Assembly: GCF_029953265.1 (NCBI RefSeq)
Contig: NZ_JASBAO010000002.1
Location: 1-42,310, forward strand
Direction of reading: 5' to 3'
Origin: Commensalibacter oyaizuii
GTDB lineage: Bacteria > Pseudomonadota > Alphaproteobacteria > Acetobacterales > Acetobacteraceae
DNA length: 42,310 nucleotides
Under the pieces are notes generated by a model, which saw only the letters and a list, made by a program, of their open reading frames with translations, searched no databases and was not told the DNA's origin. Each line of letters begins with the position of its first letter. Within the stretch, counting starts at the first letter, position 1. The position numbers and the translations under genes are program-made. Of the stretch, positions 6,498 to 14,524 are shown piece by piece.

Positions 6498-8925
6498 TAC
6501 CGTGTATATCCCTTTGTTTCCACCCTTTTGGTATTTCTAGCTTTTCTTTTCCATCTGGGAATTTAAGTTCAGTTAAAACCAACAAGCAATTAGTGTATCC
6601 ACAACACCGTTCTGGAAAGCCATTAATAGACGTTCCATATTGGGTTCTGGATGAACTATAACTGCCATAATTGACAACATTAGCTACTTTCCAAAAAGAA
6701 GGACTACGATAATAGGCCTTTGTTCCAACTAAAACTGCCTCTAATTGTTGTGGCTCATCCGCATATTTAGAAATACTGGTGCTTCTACTTACCCAATAAA
6801 AACCAGATGAGTCTGTAGGGTCTTCTAGTTCTTTATTAGAAATTCTTTTTCTTAAAGTATGATATTCAGCCAAATTTGGATAATTTGCATCTTGCATGAC
6901 TTTCATTTTTTCTTTTCGAACATCATTTCCTTTCATATGCGCAATCTTACCATATGCGGTTTGATAAGACTTAAAATCATTTGAAATGGTTTTACCCAGA
7001 AATTTCCAGTATGTTGCATAATTCTCTGGATGAGTCAGTTGCAAAATACCCCGTCCTCCCCATGGTTGATACCAGTAACTACTTTTTTCTTCTAACGTTG
7101 TCATCCATATTGTTTCTTCAAAAGCATTCGCCAAAAAACCAGCCATTCTTAAAGGCGTGTTAATGCAATATTTTCGAAAAGACTTATTCAAATTAACTCT
7201 TAAAGACCCCAACAAATCTGAAGCCCTCTTTATTCCCGTAGGATACCATTTCGATTTTTGCTCAACATAAGGAACAAATGTCTGTTTGAACTCACCCTCA
7301 CTAAGCCACGCACATTTTCTAAAATGCTTAATGAACTCGACGGGTGGGAAATGCCAGTGGTTTTTATCGAGGGTCAGGCCTGCTTTTTCCCAAAAAGCAA
7401 GGGCTTCGGCGTGTTTTTTAAAGTCTTGAAACTGTTCTTCGTTATTGTCAAAGATTTCTTTCTTTACCCAGTCATAGCGAGTATCAAAGTCGCTGGTTTG
7501 CCATTCTGTGGGGAACTTACAAAAGAGCTTGCCCATCTTTGTATCTAGTTCAGCATCCAGCAACTCGGATTTTTCTTTATACGTCTTTTCGTTATAATCC
7601 GTATCAACATTACGATTAGCGGTCGGGGTTAAGAATAATAATTGCGCACTAATCGACTTTTTTTGCCAATTCTCTTGGATCATCTTGTTGATAATGGCTG
7701 AATCAGAACGCCCATCTGTGGGCTTAGTATCATCATTGACCACCCCCCAGCCTTTCCAATAAGGGAAGTCCGCATCGCTGTATTTCTTGATGTTTTTATT
7801 GTTTAAATCAATCCAAAACACACCTTGAGGGGTTTGAATTCTCCTAAAATGCGTAATGCTTTCAGTCGCTGCAAAATCCTCATCCCCGATCACACGACCA
7901 AAACGCAATAATTCAAACCCAGCTGTGGGTTTAGAAGGGTAAAGCTTTAACGAGGCTTGATATAGATTATACTCATGCACTGCATCTTTATAACGACTAT
8001 CCCCTTGTGTAACCACAGGATCGCCAATTTGCTTGCCATCCTCATCATAGCTTGTAAACGTGCATTTCCCCTTATCAAACGCCATTTCTACATACATATG
8101 TTGACCGACTGTTATTGGCGTAGGACGAGATATAAGTGCTTCTTCAGGCTCGGTCTGAGTTATATCAACCGTCTTTTGCTCAGAAAAAGGCGTATAATTA
8201 CGTTGCGTTAAATCAACCGTTGTTTGCCGAACAATGCTTGGACTCAAAATATCTGGTTTGTCAAAAAGAGGAATAAACTTAGGCACAAAGAAATACATAC
8301 TACCAAAACAAGCATCGGTTCGGCCATTTTGTGCTCTAAACTTTTCTTCACATTGATATTGATTAGTATAATAACTGGGCGCACTAAACGCTAAGTCCCC
8401 AAGAAATTTCTTAGTATTGGCTTCATCGGCAACAATCTCAAAATGAATTAGCCCTTCATTTCCATAAATCTGTCCAGCTTGCCCTAATTTACCTTTGCGA
8501 TGTATTTCAGAGCCTGTAGTTACCGTTGCTTCAATAGATTTCAAGTGCATGTAAATCGAGTAAAACGTAACGGCTAAGTCTTCTCCTATCTCTGTATCAT
8601 GTTGGATAACCACACATCCATCATCACACCATCCTCCTTTACCCATATTATTTAAAGGATGAGGATCCTTAACCTCTGGCGTGGGTTGACGGACATATAA
8701 AACCTTACCATCTGCAATCGCTCTGACAGGAACCCTGTTAATTAATCTTACACTTTTCTCATCACTTTCTGGAGCTTGCAGATGCACCCCACCATGCCAC
8801 CTTAAATGGCTGCTAACAGGGAACTTACCTCTATCGATCCGTCCCATTAATCCATCAACAAAATCATCAATAGATTGGCTTTGATTAACATCACCATCAG
8901 GTAAAAAAGGAGGACTTATAATCAT
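6484..8925 (-). CDS. VgrG-linked cell-wall effector, M23-like plus GH19-type
   Basis: 813-aa protein 14 bases downstream of vgrG1, likely a T6SS cargo that attacks peptidoglycan. The N-terminal roughly 170 residues resemble M23 metallopeptidases: HGGVHL (44-49), VRAIADGKVLYV, YMHL (His127) and LIHFEIV (159-165). The usual Asp of HxxxD is His48 and the first His of HxH is Leu159, so peptidase activity is doubtful. The middle (about 170-530) is unassigned. The C-terminus is GH19 (lysozyme/chitinase-like): FLANAFEETIWM with candidate catalytic Glu603/604, GGRGILQLT (623-631), NYATYW and INGFPERCCGYTN near 767-779. There is no signal peptide, as expected for T6SS delivery. It is followed by the immunity array, with the first immunity ATG inside its 3' end. 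Confidence 0.82.
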   Translation of the reverse strand: MIISPPFLPDGDVNQSQSIDDFVDGLMGRIDRGKFPVSSHLRWHGGVHLQAPESDEKSVRLINRVPVRAIADGKVLYVRQPTPEVKDPHPLNNMGKGGWCDDGCVVIQHDTEIGEDLAVTFYSIYMHLKSIEATVTTGSEIHRKGKLGQAGQIYGNEGLIHFEIVADEANTKKFLGDLAFSAPSYYTNQYQCEEKFRAQNGRTDACFGSMYFFVPKFIPLFDKPDILSPSIVRQTTVDLTQRNYTPFSEQKTVDITQTEPEEALISRPTPITVGQHMYVEMAFDKGKCTFTSYDEDGKQIGDPVVTQGDSRYKDAVHEYNLYQASLKLYPSKPTAGFELLRFGRVIGDEDFAATESITHFRRIQTPQGVFWIDLNNKNIKKYSDADFPYWKGWGVVNDDTKPTDGRSDSAIINKMIQENWQKKSISAQLLFLTPTANRNVDTDYNEKTYKEKSELLDAELDTKMGKLFCKFPTEWQTSDFDTRYDWVKKEIFDNNEEQFQDFKKHAEALAFWEKAGLTLDKNHWHFPPVEFIKHFRKCAWLSEGEFKQTFVPYVEQKSKWYPTGIKRASDLLGSLRVNLNKSFRKYCINTPLRMAGFLANAFEETIWMTTLEEKSSYWYQPWGGRGILQLTHPENYATYWKFLGKTISNDFKSYQTAYGKIAHMKGNDVRKEKMKVMQDANYPNLAEYHTLRKRISNKELEDPTDSSGFYWVSRSTSISKYADEPQQLEAVLVGTKAYYRSPSFWKVANVVNYGSYSSSRTQYGTSINGFPERCCGYTNCLLVLTELKFPDGKEKLEIPKGWKQRDIHGNDPK

Positions 8926-8939
8926 TACATATGACTTTC

Positions 8940-11315
8940 TTATTCTGAAAAGTTAAAATCACCCATTTTCTTAGGCTGAGGCATAGGAGGGGGATCGATC
9001 GGCATTGACCCGGGGGTTTTTTTAATAACAACCGCTGTTTTATGGATGATATGATCTGGGGCGTTCATAATCACTTGATCTGGGGTAATTTTGATAAAAC
9101 ACTTCTCTCCACAAACCAAATTAATCTCTTTCGGAGAAAAGGTCTGTATTTTCCCGTCATGAGAAGTCAGCGTAATATCCATTTTGGCATCGAGGTTCAT
9201 CTGATTATCTTGAGCCTGTAGCTCGACTTTGCCATATCCTGCGACGGCTCTGAGGTCTTTATTGTGGGCAAAGAGGGATATCTCGTTCGATGCTGCCATT
9301 GTGACGTTGTTTTTAGCGTTGAGGCTAACATCTTTGCCTGCTGTGGTGATGACGTTGCGCCCTGCGTTGTGTTGGATACTGGAGGGCGTGGTCTGAGCAA
9401 TGCCTGCGGGGGCGGAGATGAGGACACTTGCTTGTTGGAGCATTGAGATCGCTCCTTCAATCAAGCTCATGAGGTTTGAAGTATCTAACCCTGTCGCCTT
9501 TGACGCATCCGCTGCATCTTTAAGCTGCTTGGCTTGATTAAGCGCACTACTGAGCTGTCCAGTTGCTTCGATCATATCCAGCTGACTAGAACTCGCCTTT
9601 TGTCGTCCATCTGCACTGATAAAGATCCCGTTATTGGCTCTAATCGCGCCCCATTTGTCGGTTCTCAGCTCAAAACCTTCCCCTCGTTGTTGACGAGAAC
9701 TATCAACCAGATGCCCCATATTGAGCTGGGTCTTGCCTCCATATTCTGTGGAGAGCTTGATATGTTCCTTACCCCGTTCATCCTCCATTCTAAGCTTATT
9801 GTTAGATGGCGTTCTTAGAACGTTTCTTTTATAGTTCTGAATGGTAACATGATCGCCGTTCGCTGAATCATGCAGGGCATAAGCAATATAGGGTCTATCA
9901 GGGTCGCCATCTTCAAAGGCAATAGCCACTTCTGTTCCATCTAAGAGTGGCCAGTGAAAGCCATAGGTTCCCCCACTATAGGGCTTGGCTAATCTAACCC
10001 ACAGGCTTTCTTTGCCCTTGTCCCATGTGTCTAAGTCAAAGTCGAATTGAACCTTATAGCGTCCCATCTCGTCAATATGACTGTAAGTATCAAACTTCTC
10101 TGTGCTGCTTACCCTGGCTGGAATGGTTCCTGCAATATGGGGTCTGGTCAGAAGTTTAGGTCTAAACCCTATTTGATCACGATAAGGAATGGCTTCAAAG
10201 GACATCTCATATTTGCCATTCCTTGAGCCTGAATTAGTCGTAGAGACAATGAGGAACCCATCTTTTAACGCAGGGTCTGTTGACCCTCCTTCAAGATCTA
10301 AAACCTTCCCAGGATAAAGGGAGGGATCATTGGTAAAGCCTGTAATTCTGATCTTATTATTTTTATACCGTTCATTATGCAGCCTGGCATGAAAAGACCC
10401 CGTTTCTATTTCGGGGTCTATGTCTGTGCCGCGTTCTAAATACCGATCCCCATAATGATAGGGAACTCCGTAAGTGGTATTATCGGGCTGCCAACTATCC
10501 GTCTCGCTGTTCTGTGTCGCATTGGCGGTTCTATAGTTATAATCCTTAACCTTTGCCCCTGCTTGCACCACTTGATGATGAACTTCTAAGCCCCAAACAG
10601 AAAGAATGCCTTTATCATTCATGCCAGATCCTGCTGGAGATCTTACAGGAAGACTATTGCCAAACACATATTTGCTTTGATCGTCGGAGAATACGATTAC
10701 ATCAAGATCAAGCCTGCTATCCATATCAAAGCGATACCAAATGCCATCCCACGCAAGCTTACGCGCGATAAAGTCATAATCGGTTTCTTTATATTGCATA
10801 TCCTGCTCATGAGCAGGGTAAGTATGGGTAAGATCAAAATGGAAATCCTGACCTTCAAACCCATGACGATCCCTAAGCACTTTTTCAACAATTTGAGGAA
10901 TAGATTGATTTTGAAAGATGGAGGTATATTGGGTTTTGCGTAACAAAGCCAAACGGGGCTCTAAGGTGACTTGATAGAAGGTCTGGTCTTTGGAACTGCC
11001 AAGTTTCGAAAACCCTGTAATAACACCATAGACCCGCCTTTGAGGCTCTAAATCAGAAGGGGATTGAAAGAAAAACTTAGCAGGGCAGTTTAAGACATCT
11101 TGAGGAGTGATGGTCGGATCGATAGAGGTAAAACGGATTTGATAAGAAAAAGGCTCACTGAGTTTTTCAACCCCATGAAAGTCCTGAATATCAATATCAG
11201 AATGACAGCCTGTAATAGAGAGATGATAGCGGTTATGGCCAGCACCAGAGACACCGAACCCTTTTCCAGTAAGAAGAGCCTTCGTTGCATCATCCACAAC
11301 GTCAAACATACCCAT
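8940..11315 (-). CDS. vgrG: T6SS spike protein VgrG1 (TssI), short form
   Basis: 791-aa VgrG forming the trimeric tip of the Hcp tube. The N-terminal half matches the gp27-like fold (SITGCHSDIDIQDFHG, EPFSYQIRFTS). The gp5-like OB region sits around residues 400-500 (SHIDEMGRYKVQFDFD, GTEVAIAFEDGDPDRPYI). A DUF2345-type beta-helix region follows (GRNVITTAGKDVSLNAKNN). It ends soon after the PGSMP motif with PKKMGDFNFSE and has no C-terminal extension. Start ATG at 11315 behind a GGGGTGATGGT stretch. It is an inverted near-copy of vgrG2 at 37481; the first 1.35 kb looks essentially identical. It precedes the cell-wall effector, so it probably carries that cargo. Confidence 0.95.
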   Translation of the reverse strand: MGMFDVVDDATKALLTGKGFGVSGAGHNRYHLSITGCHSDIDIQDFHGVEKLSEPFSYQIRFTSIDPTITPQDVLNCPAKFFFQSPSDLEPQRRVYGVITGFSKLGSSKDQTFYQVTLEPRLALLRKTQYTSIFQNQSIPQIVEKVLRDRHGFEGQDFHFDLTHTYPAHEQDMQYKETDYDFIARKLAWDGIWYRFDMDSRLDLDVIVFSDDQSKYVFGNSLPVRSPAGSGMNDKGILSVWGLEVHHQVVQAGAKVKDYNYRTANATQNSETDSWQPDNTTYGVPYHYGDRYLERGTDIDPEIETGSFHARLHNERYKNNKIRITGFTNDPSLYPGKVLDLEGGSTDPALKDGFLIVSTTNSGSRNGKYEMSFEAIPYRDQIGFRPKLLTRPHIAGTIPARVSSTEKFDTYSHIDEMGRYKVQFDFDLDTWDKGKESLWVRLAKPYSGGTYGFHWPLLDGTEVAIAFEDGDPDRPYIAYALHDSANGDHVTIQNYKRNVLRTPSNNKLRMEDERGKEHIKLSTEYGGKTQLNMGHLVDSSRQQRGEGFELRTDKWGAIRANNGIFISADGRQKASSSQLDMIEATGQLSSALNQAKQLKDAADASKATGLDTSNLMSLIEGAISMLQQASVLISAPAGIAQTTPSSIQHNAGRNVITTAGKDVSLNAKNNVTMAASNEISLFAHNKDLRAVAGYGKVELQAQDNQMNLDAKMDITLTSHDGKIQTFSPKEINLVCGEKCFIKITPDQVIMNAPDHIIHKTAVVIKKTPGSMPIDPPPMPQPKKMGDFNFSE

Positions 11316-11554
11316 ACCATCACCCCAATAATTTATTAATAAACCAATATTATTATTACTATTTAATAAAATAATGGCGTTTCAATAAACGAGGCAAGTC
11401 ACAAATTAGAAAAAGAGCAATATTATTCTGTTTTAACTATAAGAATTAAGGCGATTTCCTCGCGCGCGCATATTGGCCAAGAAACTCATTTTGATTTCTT
11501 GATTTCTTTTGATTTATTTCAGACTGCAACCTATCGTAAATCAAAGTGCAACTG

Positions 11555-11726
11555 GTTGCAGTTTGGTTGCACCCTTTATATTTTTAAATATTGGCTGTTT
11601 TCTGCCGTTTATACGTTGTTTATAGGGTGGACCCCCTGCAACCAAACTGCAACGGGGGTTGCACCCTGTTTTGATAAGGAAACTCTAGGGCTATATTGAG
11701 TTTATGGGGGTGCAACTGCAACCAAA
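11555..11726. repeat. GTTGCA repeat cluster with 17-bp inverted arms
   Basis: GTTGCAGTTTGGTTGCA at 11555-11571 recurs inverted at 11637-11653, and a third partial copy (TGCAACCAAA) lies at 11717-11726. GGTTGCACCCT is also directly repeated at 11565-11575 and 11657-11667. The cluster sits beyond the 3' end of the integrase gene. It could be recombinase arm sites, an attachment region or regulator binding sites; nothing in the sequence decides. Confidence 0.6.
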
Positions 11727-11867
11727 AATATTATATGTAGCTAGGGCTTATTTGGGGTGCGAATATACCTGCGATGCAAAAGCCGTAGGAAGGACCCAAA
11801 GATACCCCCCCTCCCTATGATGTGGCTTTCGTCAAATCTTTTGGCTGTATCATAATCTTGCGCGAAG

Positions 11868-11898
11868 CAGGGGCTTGCTCTTGCCCCGCGCACGTACG
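11868..11898. terminator. GC-rich hairpins downstream of integrase
   Basis: The stem GGGGC/GCCCC (AGGGGCTTGCTCTTGCCCC) and, just beyond, CGCGC-ACGTAC-GCGCG lie within 60 bases of the integrase stop. They may end integrase transcription, but no clear U-tract follows on the minus strand, so the call is weak. Confidence 0.3.
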
Positions 11899-11923
11899 CG
11901 CGTAATGGTGTAAAAACTCTAAC

Positions 11924-13111
11924 TCACCCCTTACAGTAATTGGCCCAGTCATTCATCAAGATGCGCCGTTTATCCAGCATATCACCGCGTCTATAAGCAG
12001 CTTCAACCTTTGACTTGATTGTATGGCCAAGAGACATTTCAAGGATTTCTGGCGATGTCTGCGTAACTTCACTGCCCCAATCTCTAAAAGATGACCTGAA
12101 CCCATGCAATGTCATGGCCTTGTCTTGTGCTGCATCCTTAACGGCCGTTAGGACTGCTTTGTCATAGATGGGCTTTTTGTTATATTGAAAAACATATTCG
12201 CCCTGGTTGTCATTGATCTGCATAGCGCGTTCAATAATGGCCATAGCTTCGTCAGATAAAGGTACTCTGTGTTCATTGTTGGTCTTGCTGCGTGAGGCTG
12301 GCAGCGTCCAAACTCTTTCTTTGAAGTCGATTTCGTCAACGCGCATTTCTCGACCTTCGGCTGAACGACAAGCTGTCAAACAAAGAAAACAGGCTGCCAG
12401 ATTGGGAATATCATTGATGGCCTTCAAACGCCTATAAAGTTTACTGATAGATTGCCAAGGATAGGCCTTGCGATGGGTTGTCTTGGAAATGATAGAAGGC
12501 TTAGGCAATAGGTTTTCAAGAAAACCATCCCATTTTGCGGGGTTGTCTCCCTTAAACCAACCACGAGCCTGCGCGTATTTGAAAACACGATCAAGCAAGC
12601 CTTGCAGCTTTGCCCCTGTGATGGTTTTTTCATACCAGATTGATTTTAATAAGGTCAGAATATCATCTGAGGTAATGGATTGAATGCCTCGCCCCTCAAA
12701 GACAGGATAGGCATAGTTTGTAAGTAATCCCTCTATTTCACCTTTTGTTTTCTTACCGTTCCACTGTTTAGAGCGCGCATCAATATAATCTTTTGCTACA
12801 TCTTCAAAAAGTTTGCGGTTCTTTTTAATCTCAAGCCGACCAGCGCGCTTTTGTTGTAAAGGGTCTAATTCATCCTTTAACATCGCCCTGCTTTGCCTTG
12901 CGAGCTCTCTGGCTTTATCCAAAGTAATATCTGGCAATGATCCAAGGCCTAACATTCTAACCTTGCCCGTAGTAGGACTTTTGAACCGAAAGACCCATGC
13001 ACGCGAATTGCCCCGAATATTTAAATAAAGATTGCCCCCGTCTGCGTGCATCCCTTCTTTTAACCGATTGATCTTTTTTTCTGATAGTTGATTGGGAACT
13101 AATCGAGGCAT
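11924..13111 (-). CDS. P4-type tyrosine recombinase (integrase)
   Basis: 395-aa site-specific recombinase. The N-terminal DUF4102-type arm-binding domain (about 1-90: LSEKKINRLKEG, GGNLYLNIRG, RMLGLGSLPDITLDKARE) is followed by a core-binding region. The catalytic domain has Arg249 (LTACRSAEGREMR), His336 and Arg339 (LHGFRSSFRDWG), His363 (LGHTIKSK) and the nucleophile Tyr373 (AAYRRGDMLDKRR). All key residues are present, so it is probably active. It is visibly more GC-rich than the T6SS genes, suggesting a different origin. No tRNA-linked attachment site is recognisable next to it. It could have moved the vgrG1/effector module or the whole element; the sequence does not settle this. Confidence 0.93.
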   Translation of the reverse strand: MPRLVPNQLSEKKINRLKEGMHADGGNLYLNIRGNSRAWVFRFKSPTTGKVRMLGLGSLPDITLDKARELARQSRAMLKDELDPLQQKRAGRLEIKKNRKLFEDVAKDYIDARSKQWNGKKTKGEIEGLLTNYAYPVFEGRGIQSITSDDILTLLKSIWYEKTITGAKLQGLLDRVFKYAQARGWFKGDNPAKWDGFLENLLPKPSIISKTTHRKAYPWQSISKLYRRLKAINDIPNLAACFLCLTACRSAEGREMRVDEIDFKERVWTLPASRSKTNNEHRVPLSDEAMAIIERAMQINDNQGEYVFQYNKKPIYDKAVLTAVKDAAQDKAMTLHGFRSSFRDWGSEVTQTSPEILEMSLGHTIKSKVEAAYRRGDMLDKRRILMNDWANYCKG

Positions 13112-13156
13112 TTTCTGATACTCTGGTTCGTAGATGTATAAACGGTGTATATGGTA

Positions 13157-13175
13157 GTAGAATAACCTATTCTAC
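13157..13175. promoter_or_regulatory. Palindromic operator upstream of integrase
   Basis: GTAGAATA-ACC-TATTCTAC is a perfect 8-bp inverted repeat 46 bases upstream of the integrase start, flanked by TGGTA and TACCA, which add more dyad symmetry. Its position between the AT-rich upstream DNA and the start codon suggests a regulator binding site over the integrase promoter. The regulator is unknown. Confidence 0.45.
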
Positions 13176-13422
13176 GATAATACCATAAAATCACAGTTAA
13201 ATCAATACTTATAGTGTTTTAATCGATACATTTGTATTACTTAACGTATATTATAACGACAGAAAAAATCATCATTTTTCTTTTAACGAACAACTAAAAA
13301 TAAAAAACACCAACATCAAACCAGAAAAGCTATTTCAAAGCCTAAACAACTAATTGTAATGAAAATTATCAATATTCTTTGAAATACAAAACTATTTATG
13401 TCAAATGAATACAGTGTCATTT

Positions 13423-13629
13423 TTAAAGATCGTTTGTATTACATAGTTTTACAGCAGTATAAAATTCATTGGTATATAAATCATATTCTAATGAATCATT
13501 ATTTTCTTTTTCTATTGCATAAGGATGAATAATTTTTACTCTATTAAAATTATTTTTGACCAGATGAGGAATACAAGATAGTGATTTTAATTGTTTTAAT
13601 AGATCGAAAAAAGAAATTGTTAAATTCAA
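13423..13629 (-). CDS. Small hypothetical ORF, possibly truncated
   Basis: 68 codons starting at TTG with no convincing ribosome binding site. The product (FFDLLKQLKSLSCIPHLVK, YAIEKENNDSLEYDLYTNEF) looks like a plausible soluble protein fragment but matches nothing I recognise. It follows the decayed ORF at 13637-13909 by seven bases and may be the remaining end of a longer lost gene or the second member of a small pair. Confidence 0.3.
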   Translation of the reverse strand: MNLTISFFDLLKQLKSLSCIPHLVKNNFNRVKIIHPYAIEKENNDSLEYDLYTNEFYTAVKLCNTNDL

Positions 13630-13636
13630 TTAAGTA

Positions 13637-13909
13637 TTATTTAACTAGATCTAAAACAATATAATAAGCTCTTGTATTGTTAAATTTTTCTAGTTTCGTA
13701 GTTTTTAGATATTTTAATACTTTTTTGTTTAGAATATGTTTTAATAAATTTATTTCTTCATTACCTAGTTTGGTAATATAAGCAGACGTTTTTGGAATTT
13801 TATAAGTTGAATTTATATTTCAAAATAGTTTTCTTTGATCTGTTTTAATATTAGAAATTAAATGATTATTTTGAAATATAAATTTGTCTTGGTTATTATT
13901 AATGGTCAT
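13637..13909 (-). pseudogene. Small ORF interrupted by one in-frame TGA
   Basis: From ATG 13909 a 90-codon frame runs to TAA at 13637, with a single TGA at codon 30 (13820-13822). The translation on both sides looks protein-like (MTINNNQDKFIFQNNHLISN before; TSAYITKLGNEEINLLKHIL and YYIVLDLVK after). One base change would restore the frame. I do not recognise the family. It is probably a recently inactivated small gene, although AT-rich DNA yields chance frames easily. Confidence 0.35.
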
Positions 13910-14223
13910 TGCATGTTAAGTTATGTTTGAAGTTTTATCAGATAAAGTCACACGATACTTTTTATTGATCTTACTATGTGCCTTTGGCAATGTTCAGATA
14001 TTTTTAAGTAAGTAAGATATACATGTTATTAAGGACGAAGATAATTAGTAAATAAACGACATCAATAAATTAATTTCGATAAGTTAAAGTTATATAAGGT
14101 TTGTAGTTTTATTTTTAATTAATGCTTATTTGAATTAAAAAGTTAAATTTTATAGTTAAATAGTTAAGCATTAAGATTATGTTTAAAAATTATTAAATAT
14201 CAATACGTTTTAAGTTTATGATG
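13910..14223. other. AT-rich spacer beside the origin, no gene seen
   Basis: About 310 bases of very AT-rich DNA without a supported ORF, next to the iterons. Such DNA is typical of the side of an iteron origin where strands open, but no defined motif was recognised beyond its composition. Confidence 0.4.
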
Positions 14224-14344
14224 TTCCTAATATGCCGATGATTTGTTCCTAATGTGCCGATGATTTGTTCCTAATGTGCCGATGATTTGTTCCTAATGTG
14301 CCGAAAGAATTATCGACTTGTGGATAAGTGTTCCTAATGTGCCG
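14224..14344. repeat. Plasmid origin iterons (five direct copies)
   Basis: TTCCTAATRTGCCG occurs at 14224, 14246, 14268, 14290 and 14331. The first four are spaced exactly 22 bases apart, joined by ATGATTTG. The fifth follows a perfect DnaA box. The 22-base (two helical turn) phasing is characteristic of iterons bound by a Rep initiator. An inverted sixth copy lies at 14445-14458. They sit just beyond the 3' end of repA. Confidence 0.9.
14319..14327 (-). promoter_or_regulatory. DnaA box 1
   Basis: TGTGGATAA, the reverse complement of the consensus TTATCCACA with no mismatch, between iterons four and five. It indicates host DnaA takes part in origin opening. Confidence 0.8.
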
Positions 14345-14424
14345 AAATTTTATTTATAATACATGGAATATAATAAAAAAACTTTATTTAAGGTGAGTTT
14401 TATTACGTTAAAATTGTAAAAATG
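14345..14424. other. AT-rich candidate unwinding region
   Basis: About 80 bases almost without G or C between two oppositely oriented DnaA boxes and between direct and inverted iterons. This is the best candidate for the strand-opening element of the origin, inferred from composition and position. Confidence 0.5.
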
Positions 14425-14433
14425 TTATCCACA
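14425..14433 (+). promoter_or_regulatory. DnaA box 2
   Basis: TTATCCACA, an exact consensus DnaA box in opposite orientation to box 1 and about 100 bases away, 11 bases before the inverted iteron copy. Confidence 0.8.
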
Positions 14434-14444
14434 AGAATAGCTAT

Positions 14445-14458
14445 CGGCACATTAGGAA
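14445..14458 (-). repeat. Inverted iteron copy
   Basis: CGGCACATTAGGAA is the exact reverse complement of the iteron core TTCCTAATGTGCCG. A single inverted copy apart from the direct array is often a Rep control or copy-number site; that role is inferred. Confidence 0.7.
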
Positions 14459-14468
14459 CGTTTTTAAT

Positions 14469-14524
14469 AAAAAACAATTAAACATATATACAGTATTATT
14501 TGTATACATGTTTAATTGTTTTTT
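14469..14524 (-). terminator. Long hairpin terminator of repA
   Basis: Two 23-base arms (14469-14491 and 14502-14524) pair with one mismatch around a 10-base loop, overlapping the repA stop codon. On the minus strand the stem ends in U-rich sequence, as in a Rho-independent terminator. The right arm contains TGTATACA, the motif also found before parA and the RHH gene, so the hairpin may double as a protein-binding site. Confidence 0.65.

Larger units (their letters stand above)
11316..11923. other. Spacer between vgrG1 and integrase, no supported gene
   Basis: About 600 bases. The part next to vgrG1 is AT-rich and should hold its promoter; the last 45 bases before the ATG are recognisably similar to those before vgrG2. 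The middle carries a cluster of GTTGCA-containing repeats. The part next to the integrase is GC-rich with short hairpins. The small ORFs here lack a ribosome binding site and resemble no protein I know. No tRNA was recognised. Confidence 0.6.

Noticed and set aside
8940-11315. Several long overlapping frames on the opposite strand or in other frames inside both vgrG genes
   Set aside because: They repeat at the same relative positions in both vgrG copies simply because the genes are near-identical, and none has family features; they are shadows of the vgrG reading frame.
11499-11699. Plus-strand 66-codon frame in the spacer beside the integrase
   Set aside because: Runs through the repeat cluster, lacks a ribosome binding site and reads as low-quality sequence rich in Cys and aromatic residues.
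11924-13111. Phage origin for the window because of the integrase
   Set aside because: No phage structural, packaging or lysis genes are present; the phage-like parts (VgrG, TssE, TssB/C, Hcp) belong to the T6SS.
14224-14344. Possible CRISPR array
   Set aside because: The 22-base units are continuous direct repeats without unique spacers and carry a DnaA box; this is an iteron origin.
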